Of a DNA stretch of 64,000 bases, positions 33,462-45,000 are shown one piece after another (position 1 is the first letter of the stretch; each line of letters opens with the position of its first letter). The stretch comes from Primulina eburnea. Lineage: Eukaryota > Streptophyta > Magnoliopsida > Lamiales > Gesneriaceae. Under the pieces are notes generated by a model. The model had not been told where the DNA came from. It saw only the letters and a program-made list of their open reading frames with translations, and made no database searches. Made by a program: the position numbers and the translations under genes. The stretch spans positions 18,426,056-18,490,055 of the forward strand of contig NC_133108.1 of NCBI RefSeq assembly GCF_022965805.1, given 5' to 3'.

Positions 33462-35744
33462 TGTGGGGACCCGGACGCTAATCATCTTCTTAATCATCTT
33501 TTTGGGATTTAATTATCAATTAAGATAAAACAGGGTCTAAAAATTTTTCTTTTTAAATTATAACTGCGGAAGGTAATGGACTCTAAATACTATACATGTC
33601 TGTATATAAAAATACAAATTCAGTATTAAAATACAATAATGTACAACCTTCTAATATAAGGTTCACTACTAAAGTTCTAGTAGTAAAATCCAATCTACTG
33701 TAAGTCCGGAAAAACCACGCTAAACTCGTCTTCTCTTGTCATCTTCTCGACCCTGATCCAGCCCCACCTGTTTTCATGCACACATACAAAACACGACAAC
33801 AGCCGGATAACTCCGGTGAGAATAAATCCCAGTATAAAACATGGTAAGCATGTATATAAACAAACTAATTCATAAAACATGCGATCATGTATAAACACAA
33901 TATATTTCATAATCTATGAAATTAAGCATGCAGCTCAAATCAGATAAACATGCATATAAACAATCTAAATCATAAAACATGCTAGCACAACTGAAAGCAA
34001 TAACGATGGGTCCCATGATCTAGGAGCCACATCCATATAAGCATGAAGTCCTAATCAAATCATGTCTAGACTTGACTCGATCTATAACTCTAGGGATCCC
34101 GGGGTGAATAAGACGATCTATCACCTACTCTCCAATTGGGGTGACGGTACGTCTTATTCCTAGACTTCGGCCTGATCTGTATCCGCATCTACAGTAGGGG
34201 CGGTGATCTTCCCCTAAGCTGTGATATCGCCGAACGTCTAGAAGTCTGGATGATCTCGCAGACTTTCCTATCTTAATGCATGAATACACAATCTGTAAAC
34301 AAGCATAATCATCTTAATGCAATGCAACATGATCTGTAAACAAAGCATAGCAAGATTTGCATACAAGTTCTATAAACAAATCTATAAACAAGAATATAGT
34401 ATGTGATTTATTGGGCAACTCAAGTGGTGATCTCAATTGAGTTGATTCTTCCCGAATATCACATGAATTATACCTTTGTCGTCCACGTCTGAGGAAGACG
34501 AAGTCTCGAAGTTCAGTCTGTCCATAAACGATCTGAAATGACAATATAAATACACTGTATCAATGTGTAACTCAAAACACAATCTGTTCTGATCAATACT
34601 CAACTCAGTACAAAATCTGATCAATATCTGAACAAAATACAATCTGATTCATATCAACAATATCACGATATAATCGAAATCATTTCTGAATCTAATCAAT
34701 CTGAATCAGCTGATGTTTCAACGGTACAACAATACAATCTTGATAAACCCGTCGATGTCAACATCACAAATATCATATCAGAACTCGTAATCAATATCAT
34801 ATTATCATTCTTCTAATTCCAGCATATCAATATCTATCAAATGCAACTCAAGATATGCTGAGATTCATAACATAGGCATACGGTATGATTTCTTCGATCT
34901 GACTTCCCATATATACTGAATAATCTATCCAGAACACATAAAAATAATCATCTCTCTATTCTTCAATCAAGAACAATACAAATCTAGTGTTTAATCTCAA
35001 TCAATATCTTCTGAAAATCATAACAGTTGTATAAAAAGTCTGTTCTTAAATCTGACGTCGATTATACAATACCTACTGTAGCAGAAACACCATATCTGAA
35101 TCATATTCAATTCTGACAACACCATATTTTCAAAACACTGCAAAACGTAATAAAACTTACGTCCTTGTGTAGCTCTAGTCGAGAGGAGTTCAGAACTAAA
35201 GTCGGATATGAATTCTGATACACGAATTCTTCGAAATCACGAATTCTAGGCTTGAAGAATTTCCTCCTTCATTTTCCTTTTTCTGATTTCGTTGCTGAGG
35301 AATAGAAATCGGTTGACACCTTATATATATCTTGCATGTTAATAGACAAGTGTCCTTATTTTTCAAACCACACGTATGACCGCGGGTGCGGTAGTGCAAG
35401 GAGCGCGGGTGCGCTCATGCTTCGGCACTATCTTCATTTTCTGAATTTTGACGACCGCGGGTGCGCTATGTACAAGACCGCGGGTGCGGTGTCTTCACCG
35501 CGGGTGCGCTCTGGCTAGCACCGCGGGCGCGGTGATACTTCGGAATTTCTTGCCAACTTACTGTCCATGCACCGCGGGTGCGGTCTTGGTCGCACCGCGG
35601 GTGCGATGATGCTTCGGACTCACCTTCAAAATTTCCATTTTTAACCCTTGTAACATCTCATAATCTTATCTGCTGAATTCTACAAGTCTTGGGCATTACA
35701 TTAATCTTGTCTGATCAATTCTACGACAATTCTGGGGCATTACA
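33462..35744 (-). mobile_element. 3' LTR of a minus-strand Gypsy element
   Basis: On the minus strand it runs from tgtaatgcccc to tccccaca. The PPT on its internal side shows it is the 3' LTR. A TATA run lies at about 35321-35332. It is related to the LTR pair at 14621/21362 and to the solo LTR at 29899. A short duplicated gggcattaca segment occurs at the start (35690-35744). Confidence 0.88.
35378..35612 (-). repeat. GC-rich accgcgggtgcggt repeats in Gypsy LTR
   Basis: About eight copies of accgcgggtgcggt or variants. This is the inverse of the accgcacccgcggt unit in the Tekay element, so the two LTRs share the cassette type. They lie upstream (minus strand) of the TATA run at about 35321. 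Confidence 0.85.
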
Positions 35745-38247
35745 TTTATCCCCCTCTTAGATCTGAGTTCGTCCCCGAACTCATGACAATTCAATCAAAT
35801 ATATTAGAAGAAATATATAACAGAGTTTAACATCCAAACTCGTTTTACTAACATCATTCTGAGGTATTTTTCGTTGATCAAACTCTGATTCTGGTCAGGA
35901 ATCAGAAGTCAAGGATTATAATATCATAATCCTTCTTCAACTCGTTCTAGTCGAATCAATCCCGCATTACTGGCTATACAACACCCGTATATACCAACCT
36001 GTAATCTATAACAAAACAATACCATCTGTAGTTGTTATCCTATCTGTTTATCCCAATCCTGGACATATTCAATCTTCATCTTCCAATACCAATCGTCATC
36101 ATCCGACATTGGTTTCTTAAATCTATCCACTCTGAACTATCTTGATAGCTATTGTCATACAGTAAGTTACACAATGACAATAATCTATATCAACTAGTAC
36201 TAACATCCAATACCAAAGCTCTACAATTATCTGTCAATATCTGGTAATATACTCTGACTATCTGTCAATCTGTAATAAATCTGCACAAGAGAGCTTATGA
36301 TATAATCTATCACAAGTACAACTTCGTCAAAATCATAATCTGATATCATCTAATTCTTGCATTCTCGTCAATCTGACTATTTCTTTGACATTGATCTATG
36401 CCATCTGGTTCTGTTTGTACGTAATCTGGTACAAACTGATAGATATAGATTGAATAATCTGTCAATCATAATCATATCATATCATAATTTAAAGAAAATG
36501 GCGGTAATTTCATTACGAAAGCCATAGAAATGTACTCCCATTTCTATTCAGAAATATACAAATTCTGTAATAATCTTCTGATTTCTATCTTTCTGGCTTC
36601 TTCTGTTAGCAATTTAGAATTGTCCGTACAATTTCTGCCAACATTTCTATACACATTCTGTTATAACTTATCTGATATGTTTATATCACGACTGTCTGTT
36701 CGAATATCATACATTCTCAACTATCTGAATGAAAACTGAATCCATAACTGTTCGGTTCTGACGTTATCGGTGAATTCAGATTCGAACCATTCTGTATAAA
36801 CAAATCAGTGCATAATTATAAATTAAAGAAGAAATACCTACCTGGTATTCGGCTCTGACTACAGATATCAAAATCTGTAACCAATTCTGAAACATCTGAT
36901 ATCATAAAATAATAAATCTGATACAACACAAAATCACATATCTGTTAATCTGATTAATGTTCTGTTCTGGTTAGCAAAATACAATTCTGAACCCTCTGAT
37001 TTCTGAACTGATGTACACTCAACTGGTTACAATAAACTGTATCAACACTGATTCACAATAACAGTAATATTACACAGATGCAGATCAGAAAGAACCTACA
37101 CAGATCTAGTGAGTTTAAGAAAACTCATAAAATAACAAAATCAAGCAACTGTAAATTCTGGTTATCTGACTAATCCTCATACTGCCCAGATCAACTGCTA
37201 TATCTCATCTGCAAATAAAATATGCTCCCAACAATATAAGATATCACAAATACTGATGTAGAACAATAACAGTACTCAGCAGATATATAACAATAATCGA
37301 ATAAGATAATCTGTCAAATCAGACAATATACATTTCTGACATTCCTGATCTTTCTGATATCGGTGTCTTTAACTGATCACAATCTCAACTGTATGAAAAT
37401 CAATCTGTATACTAACTTCAGATATCGCATATTCCGAATACAATCTGTTTCAAGCAATATTCTTATCTGAACAATTTCTGTATACAATCATTACAGTTCT
37501 CAGAATATTCAATACAATCTTCAAATATTCTATTCAGTCAATCAGATGCTACATTTATATTAAAATCTCATAGATATAACAAGCATAGAATCATCAGAAC
37601 ATCTCTGAACATAAAATCTATCAATTTAGAAACAGAACGGAAATATCTTCCAGAGAAATACTCAATCAACTGGATTTCTCAGCTAAGGTTCTTTTATCTG
37701 TCAATTATATCAATTCTGTCAGTCATTCTGTACTATGTTCTAATATACCAGCAATACTCGGTATTGATTCAATTCTGAAATCTACCTTTCTGATATCAAA
37801 CACATCTGAAATCTTATCTAGGCAAACACCAGTCAACTATTATATTACTAGCAACTCTGTCACTGCTAGATTCGATTTCAATGGATCTATTGAATACATA
37901 AGGATACCATCTGTTCCTTTTTGTAATAATCGAGTCATAAACAGTATAATGAGCTAAGGAATTCTGGATCTAGAATCCTTACCGGAAAATCTCCGTTTAT
38001 TCAGCCAGATCTGGTCTGAATCTTACCGTTTCTGGCACACATTCTACGATATTTCTGTATTTGTTTAGCATATACATGTCAATAATGCAATCCGAATCAT
38101 ATAACACAAGTACCTCACAATCTAGTTCAATCTCATTCTTATCTAACCGTAGTATATCATATGTCACAGACATTTCTGATATCAACATATTCCTCAACAA
38201 CCAAGGAATCAATACTACAGTATACACAGATCTAACAAATATAGCAT
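35745..38247 (-). pseudogene. Decayed Gypsy internal region
   Basis: Next to the LTR is a minus-strand PPT (read here as tatccccctctt, 35747-35758). Far into the segment, about 37997-38247, the minus strand encodes a protease-region remnant (ELDCEVLVLYDSDCIIDMYMLNKYR, ETVRFRPDLAE) matching the Tekay pol after its DTG site. Near 36488-36540 it reads KWEYISMAFVMKLP, the start of the integrase core, with Ala where the catalytic Asp of SMDF is expected. The rest is full of stops and I cannot find RT. The distance from protease to PPT (2.5 kb) is far shorter than in the intact element (about 3.4 kb), so parts are deleted. It is cut at 38247 by the Copia array. Confidence 0.7.
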
Positions 38248-40314
38248 TGTTAGAGTAGGTGCACGTCGAGCCAAGTGTTGGCCGACTGTTCACAATGAAA
38301 CTCTTTGTATAAACGATCTTTATTTTAATAATATTTCAATTTATTAATTTGGCGCATCTTTATCTTTATACCCATGCTTGTTGCATAGATAAAGTCCTTG
38401 AATATACAAATAGTAGAAAGAATATGAGATGCTCATATGATGATTATCATGAAACTCATATTTGGAATACTGTATATTCTAAACCGTTCCTAGTCGATTC
38501 AGCCGCCACTAAGAAGGATAAAGGCCGCTCGACTTAGAGACTAGTATCTGCGATGTGAGTACCATGTTTCATTGGTAGGGGACATTGTGATGTCCGAGCA
38601 TGCAGATAGGTGCTCCTGGTAGAGTGCACTGAACAACCCTCTATAAAGGACTTTCCAAGTGGTTCTCACTTATCGAGTGGAAAAGTCCTAGTTTATGGTT
38701 GTACACCATTAGTCCTTATGACCCGGGACAACATTGAGACTCTATATGCTAGCGTTTCACTTTGACTTGTTTACCGACTCTTATGGGGTCATCAGGTGGC
38801 AAGGTTGGGTGTTACGGCGAAACATATAGGAGTCGATGCATTGTAGTCGGGGATTCACCGCTTACCTACGGGTATGGATATCCTATGTGTTTTTCATGTA
38901 TGTGTGGGTTGAAATCTCTGATCAGAGTATGGTGGTAATTATGAAAGGGGTTTCATAAATTACACCATCGATGCAACCACAACATGACACATAGTATCGA
39001 TTCATTGACAACTCTCGATAAACCAATAGTTGTCGAATCGGTCGGGATATATGAGTTGAAGGGACCGTACTGTACGCTAACCATAATTGAATGGTTCTTG
39101 CAGGCACTATCATGTGATACCTAGGGAATCATGTAAGAGATGCTGCTAGGCGTTTAACGTGATTGGTTGGGTACTATCAGACTTGAGTTCTGACGTTCTT
39201 ACTATCAAGGAGTTGATAAGTAAGAATGGAGCAATTGGGGTATGCTCGAATAAGGACATGCTTAGTCCGAATCACATAGAGATGTGAAACCACGGCTAGT
39301 TGTATCAATGAACCATTGAGGGCCACACAAGTACTGGCTTTGTAAATCCCGATGAGAAGTAAAATAGTTCAATGTGTTGAACGGCTTATAAATGTGTTTA
39401 TAAGCGTTAAGAAAAATAGAAGTATGACTTCTAAGAGAGAAATATAAATTTTAATTTATGGAAGTGTTCCTAAGATTAAAATTTGGCCAAGTAAATAATG
39501 TAGTTGAAAATTGTGATTTTCATAAACATTATTGTGGACTAAATAAAATTAATTCAAGTGTTGAATTAATTAAACACTAGTAGACCTAGTAGAGTCTAAA
39601 TAATTAAATTAATTCAAGTGTTGAATTAATTAAATAATATTGAGTCTTGTAGAGCTCAATTAAAATAATTATTTAACTAGTGGGACTTGAATAAATTCAA
39701 GTAGTATTTAATTAATCTCAAATGTGTTTGAGATAATTAAAATTTAGTCTAAGGTTTTCAATGTGTTAAAAACTATATTGTATGCATGTCATTCTAGGGT
39801 TTGCATGCTTTGGGGAGGTGAAGGGTTGGAGACTAGGCATGCAACTTTTTGTTGCTTTTGAGAGTTGCTTTTCTCACAACCTAGACTAAACTTCTCTCCC
39901 TCATTGATACTCTACCTTGGCCGAAAAATTGGGGCTTTTTCTCTCAAATATTTTTCTTCTTTGTTCTTCATTTTTGTTGGAGAAACAAAAATCTTTTCAT
40001 TGAAAAATCTTCTAGTTTTTCTAGTGCAAAACTAGAAGGGGTTTACCTAGCTTGTGGTGGGCCTTATTTTGGAAGGAAAGGAGGTTGAGCTTGTAGACTT
40101 GTCTTCCATTTGAAGAGCTTTGTTGTTCACAACAAAGTTGGTGCCATCATCAACTCTAAGGAGTTGATAGGTAAATTTCTACAAACATCCTATGCATGTT
40201 TTTGATTTCTTGTAAATATTGCACAAAATATATGAGGGGGCCGAAATATATGCTCTAAAATTTTAATTTTTCGCTTCCGTTGCGTTTCCGGCCTCCGTAA
40301 CCGGTCCGCTTTCG
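38248..40314 (+). repeat. Copia LTR A (5' LTR of E1)
   Basis: tgttagagtagg ... gctttcg, 2,067 bp; the last base is g instead of the usual a. About ten differences from LTR B seen by eye. Confidence 0.95.
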
Positions 40315-40316
40315 AG

Positions 40317-40328
40317 TGGTATCCGAGC
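40317..40328 (+). promoter_or_regulatory. Copia primer-binding site (E1)
   Basis: tggtatccgagc starts two bases (ag) after the LTR. It resembles the initiator-Met tRNA complement with one mismatch. Equivalent sites are at 50150 (E2) and 60053 (E3). Confidence 0.75.
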
Positions 40329-42076
40329 TAAGGTTACGGTTTTTGTGCTATATTTACGTAATATTGTATTGAGATCGATTTCTAACCGCTTGAGAATTTT
40401 TGGGTGCAAGATTTGAAAGGGCCGAAAATATTTTACAAAAAAAAAAAAAAAAATTTTCGGGCAGCCGAGGGGCAGCCCAAGGGGCTGCCCGAAATGTACA
40501 GATTTTAAAATAAAAAAAAAAAAAATTTTTTTTGTTGCCGGAATCCGGCGACGGCGATGACGGCTAGGGTTTCCAAAAGTGTTTTGGACAATCTTAGTGT
40601 CATGGGCCTTGAGTTGTTGGGCCATTAGATGGTCAACATAATTTTGTGAAATTTAAATGGGCCAAGCTATTTTTGGTGAAAAATGAGTTTTGGGCCCTTA
40701 AGTTTAAATTTACAATTGTTGCACATATTTTCTCATAAAATAAATAATTGAAGTAGGACTTTAATTATTTATAGTAAATTGTGATTTACAAGAAATTCGA
40801 TTATAAATAAATTAATTTGAAAGTACACAAAGGTGTTTGTATACTTTGTTGATTTAATTTATAATTGTGGCGGTTAGTGATTGGATCAAGATATATAATA
40901 TTGGATCAATTAATTATAGTGATAATTGATTGATGGTGTATGATATGTGATATTATGCATGAAGGATGATCAAAAGCCCAAGCCCAATTTGCTAGGTGTA
41001 TGCTAGGATATTTGTGTTGTATGATTGTAATAATTATCAATTTATAAAGTGGGCTTGGTTTATGGCCCGTTCCCACCCCATGAGATGTATCCCTATGTGC
41101 CATGGATATTTAATTGTAAATATTAGAATAGGGGAAGATCAAGATTGGAAGATGGTGGCCTTGGTGATTATGAAGATCGAAGACATGTAATATTGGATGC
41201 TAATGTAATAATTTAGTTGCATTGCATCCCTGCATTTACCCTAGGATTGGACCTAGGCCCGTGTTTGGCTCACACAGGCCATTAGTTTTGGGGCGATTGA
41301 TCATCCTTGTACTGTTTTCTATTTATAATATATGCATGATATGTTATAAATAATGAGTATGTGCGTTATTATTATTATAATAACAAAGTTGCATGAATCC
41401 GGCAAACAAACGATCAAACATGGCGAGCTTTTAAAATAAAATTAATGATGAGACCTTTCAAAATTAAAAACCCTCATTTTGAATAAGATTCAAAATTAAT
41501 ATCAAGTCCGAAAAGGGGAATTATAAATTTGTTTATAATTTCCTTGTCTTCCATCGACAATGGATGCATGATGAACGCTACCCGTACTCGGGGCTCGGCT
41601 CATATTATTGAGGGGGCCCTGGGTGCCGGAAAGCTGTGACATCCATTGACATGGTGATGTGAACTACGTGGAACTCCCATGATTTCGGCTCATATTATTG
41701 AGGGAACTCATGGCGACCGTCCATTAAGGTTCAATATCGATGGGTTAGGCTTGACACGTAAAGATGAACGACGTCATATTATTGGGTCCTAATCAAACGT
41801 GAGACAAAAGAATACGTAGAGGGTTGCATAGCGATGCAATTGGAAACTACCTTTTAGGAGTTGTGATGGCCGATATTATTCGGGATCACAATTCGCTAAT
41901 TGGACCTTACGTACCTACTGAGGAAAGTGTTTCCCGTTTTCACTAGAGGGTAGTGAAAATGTCAAAACAGTGGGAGCGATTATTTATAAATTAAAAGTCC
42001 AAACTTTATATCTTATTAAATATTTTAAAATAGTCATTAACATTTATCTGTTTTACTTTTCAGTACAATCTTTGAC
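40329..42076 (+). other. Copia E1 leader
   Basis: About 1.75 kb without a gene. It holds an A-rich stretch around a GC hairpin cluster (40455-40495), a ccggaatccggcgacgg segment, AT-rich sequence, four spaced atattatt motifs (41602, 41692, 41776, 41873) and a pyrimidine tract ending in cag before the ATG. Relative to E2 and E3 it lacks about 42 bp of the hairpin cluster and 15 bp of the ccgg segment. Confidence 0.8.
40455..40495 (+). repeat. gggcagcc/ggctgccc hairpin cluster (E1)
   Basis: cgggcagccgaggggcagcc followed by ggggctgcccg between A-runs can fold into a strong stem. E2 (50288-50369) and E3 (60190-60271) have a longer version with extra units. Confidence 0.8.
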
Positions 42077-45000
42077 ATGTCATCAATTCGCAACCCGTTT
42101 TCGGTCATTCTCGAAAAACACATTCTAACCGGACCAAACTATATCACTTGGCTAAGAAATTTAAAGATTGTCCTAAACTCGGAGAAGATCGCATATACAC
42201 TTACTGAGGCGCCCCCTGCTGAGGCTCCTATAGGCTGCACTCCTGAGGAATTGCAGACCTACAAGGATTGGTGCGACCATGACTTGAAGGCGAAGTGTTA
42301 TATGCAGGCTTCGATGAACGATGAGCTGCAAAGGCGATTCGAGGATGCTAAGAATGCTGCTGACATTCATATGCACCTCAAGGAGCTCTTCGGTGAGCAG
42401 ACTCGGCCTTTGAGGCATGCCACAGTGAAGGAGCTCATCACTTTACGCATGCGAGATGGGACTTCGGTCCATGAGCATGGCCTAAAGTTGATTGGGCTCG
42501 TGGACAAGCTCGTAGGCATGGATTTGATCTTGCCATCGGAGTTGACCACGGATGTGTTGCTGTTGTCACTGCCCAGCTCTTTCGATCCTTTTGTCGTGAA
42601 CTTCAACATGAACAAGCTTGAGCCCAGCCTTGAAGAGTTGGTGAACATGCTTGTGACCTTTGAGTCCACGATCAAGAAGGAGAAGCAGGTTCTTTTTGTG
42701 GGCTCTTCATCTGGCACGAAGACCGGTCCACCTGGGAAGGGAAAGAAGCGTTCTTTCCAGCGTACCAAGAAGAGCGAGCCCTTGAAGAGGCAGACTTCGA
42801 GTCCCGTAGTGGCAGCCGCGCCAGTGAAGGCTGAAAAGACTGTTGACATCTGTCACCACTGCAAGAAGCCTGGACATTGGAGGCGTAACTGCAGGGAATA
42901 TCTTGCGCAGAAGGGTTCTGCCAAAGGTATGTTCTTTATTGAAGTAAATATCTCGATTAACTCTACTTCTTGGGTATTGGATACCGGCTGTGGCTCACAT
43001 CTCTGTAACGATTTGCAGGTGATGGGAAGAAGTAGAAGGCTCCGAGAGGGTGAGACCTTCTTAAGGATGGGCAATGGAGCAAGAGTTGCTGCCAAGGCCA
43101 TAGGAGATGTTTGTTTAATTTTGAACAATGATTTTAAGTTTGTATTAAGAGATGTTTTATTTGTACCAGACTTGATTAAAAACATTATTTCCATTCCTAT
43201 GCTTGATATTGATGGATATTCTTGTTTATTTGGCAAAGGTGTTTGCAATATTTACAAGAATGAATGTTTAGTTGGTACCGGTGAACTTGAAAACAATCTC
43301 TACACCTTAAAATTAAAAGATATTCCACTTAACAATGTCCAAACGATAACAACAACAAATAAGCGCAAACAAGATACTCTTAATTCGGCACAATTATGGC
43401 ATGCTCGATTAGGTCATATATCCCTAAGAAGGATGAACAAGTTAGTGGGAGTTGGCATGTTTGATATGTCCGATATTAATGCTCTCACGACTTGTGAATC
43501 CTGTCTAAAAGGAAAGATGACCAAAATTCCCTTTAAGGGCCATGCGGAGCGAGCCAAAGGGTTATTGGATTTGATCCATACCGATGTGTGCGGTCCGCTT
43601 AGCATCACCACTAAGCATGGACATGCCTACTTCATCACCTTTACCGATGACCATTCGAGGTATGGGTATGTGTATTTGATGAAATACAAGTCTGAAGCCT
43701 TTGAAAGGTTCAAAGAATTCAGAAGTGAAGTAGAGAATCAATTGGGACGAAGCATCAAGACACTTCGATCGGATCGAGGTGGTGAGTACTTGAGTGCCGA
43801 GTTCCAAGAGTATCTTAGAGAGAATGGGATTCTCTCGCAGTGGACTCCGCCCGCTACACCACAGTTGAATGGTGTTTCGGAGCGTCGTAACCGGACTTTG
43901 ATGGACATGGTTCGGTCTATGATGGGGTTCACGGAGTTGCCGCCATCCTTTTGGGGATATGCGCTTGAAACAGCGGCAATGTTGTTGAACAATGTCCATA
44001 CAAAGGCAGTTGACAAGACTCCATATGAGATATGGATGGGTAAGCCTCCCAAGTATTCTTATCTTAGAATATGGGGGTGTCCTGCTTATGTGAAGCAGAG
44101 AGTGGGAGATAAATTGGATAGTCGATCCATTTTATGCTACTTTGTGGGATATCCAAGGAATTCAATTGGATATTACTTCTATCATCCCCAAGAAGCAAAG
44201 GTGTTTGTTTCTAGGAACGCAACTTTTTTGGAAAAGGAATTTCTATTAGATAGAAAAGGCGAGATGATAGAACTCGAAGAGGTTCGAGAGACACCCACAG
44301 TTGTAGAACCCACACCCGAGAAGCCAAGTGAGGAGATACAAGCTCCTAGAAGAACCGAGAGAGTCTCGAGACCACCTGTGAGGTATGGTCTGCTTCTTGA
44401 AGAGGGCCATGATGAGCCTAACCTTGGATGTGATCCAAGGACTTTCAAGGAAGCGTTATCGGATGCCGATTCATCCAAGTGGCTTGAAGCAATGGAATCT
44501 GAGATGAATTCCATGCATTCGAACCAAGTGTGGAATCTCGTGGATCCACCTGAGGGAATTGTTCCCATAGGGTGTAAATGGATTTACAAGAGGAAACTTG
44601 GGGCGGATGGGAAGGTATTGACCTTCAAGGCGCGATTGGTAGCAAAAAGGTATACTCAAAGGCAAGGTGTTGACTATGAGGAAACCTTTTCTCCAGTTGC
44701 GATGTTCAAGTCCATTAGGATATTGCTAGCCATAGCTGCATGGTATGACTATGAGATATGGCAGATGGATGTTAAGACAGCCTTCCTTAATGGGGATATT
44801 AAGGAAGAAATTTACATGTCTCAACCTGAGGGTTTCACATCTATCGGAAGTGAGCATATGGTATGCAAACTTCAAAGATCTATTTATGGTCTTAAGCAGG
44901 CATCGAGGAGTTGGAACCTCAGATTCGATAGTACAATCAAAGAGTTTGGTTTTACTAAGAATCCTGAGGAACCCTGTGTGTATAAGAAGGTCAGTGGGAG

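Larger units (their letters stand above)
40171..42063 (+). other. Candidate leader intron (E1)
   Basis: A donor-like gatag|gtaaattt lies at 40171 in the LTR, and an acceptor-like ctgttttacttttcag ends at 42063, thirteen bases before the gag-pol ATG. Both recur in E2, E3 and the old minus-strand copy (donor gtaattt there). Removing it would delete the PBS and the long leader from the mRNA. This is inference from splice-like signals only. Confidence 0.35.

Noticed and set aside
36530..36739. Plus-strand 69-codon frame in the decayed Gypsy
   Set aside because: Low-complexity, Ser/Leu/Phe-rich translation of AT-rich decayed DNA, overlapping an integrase remnant on the other strand.
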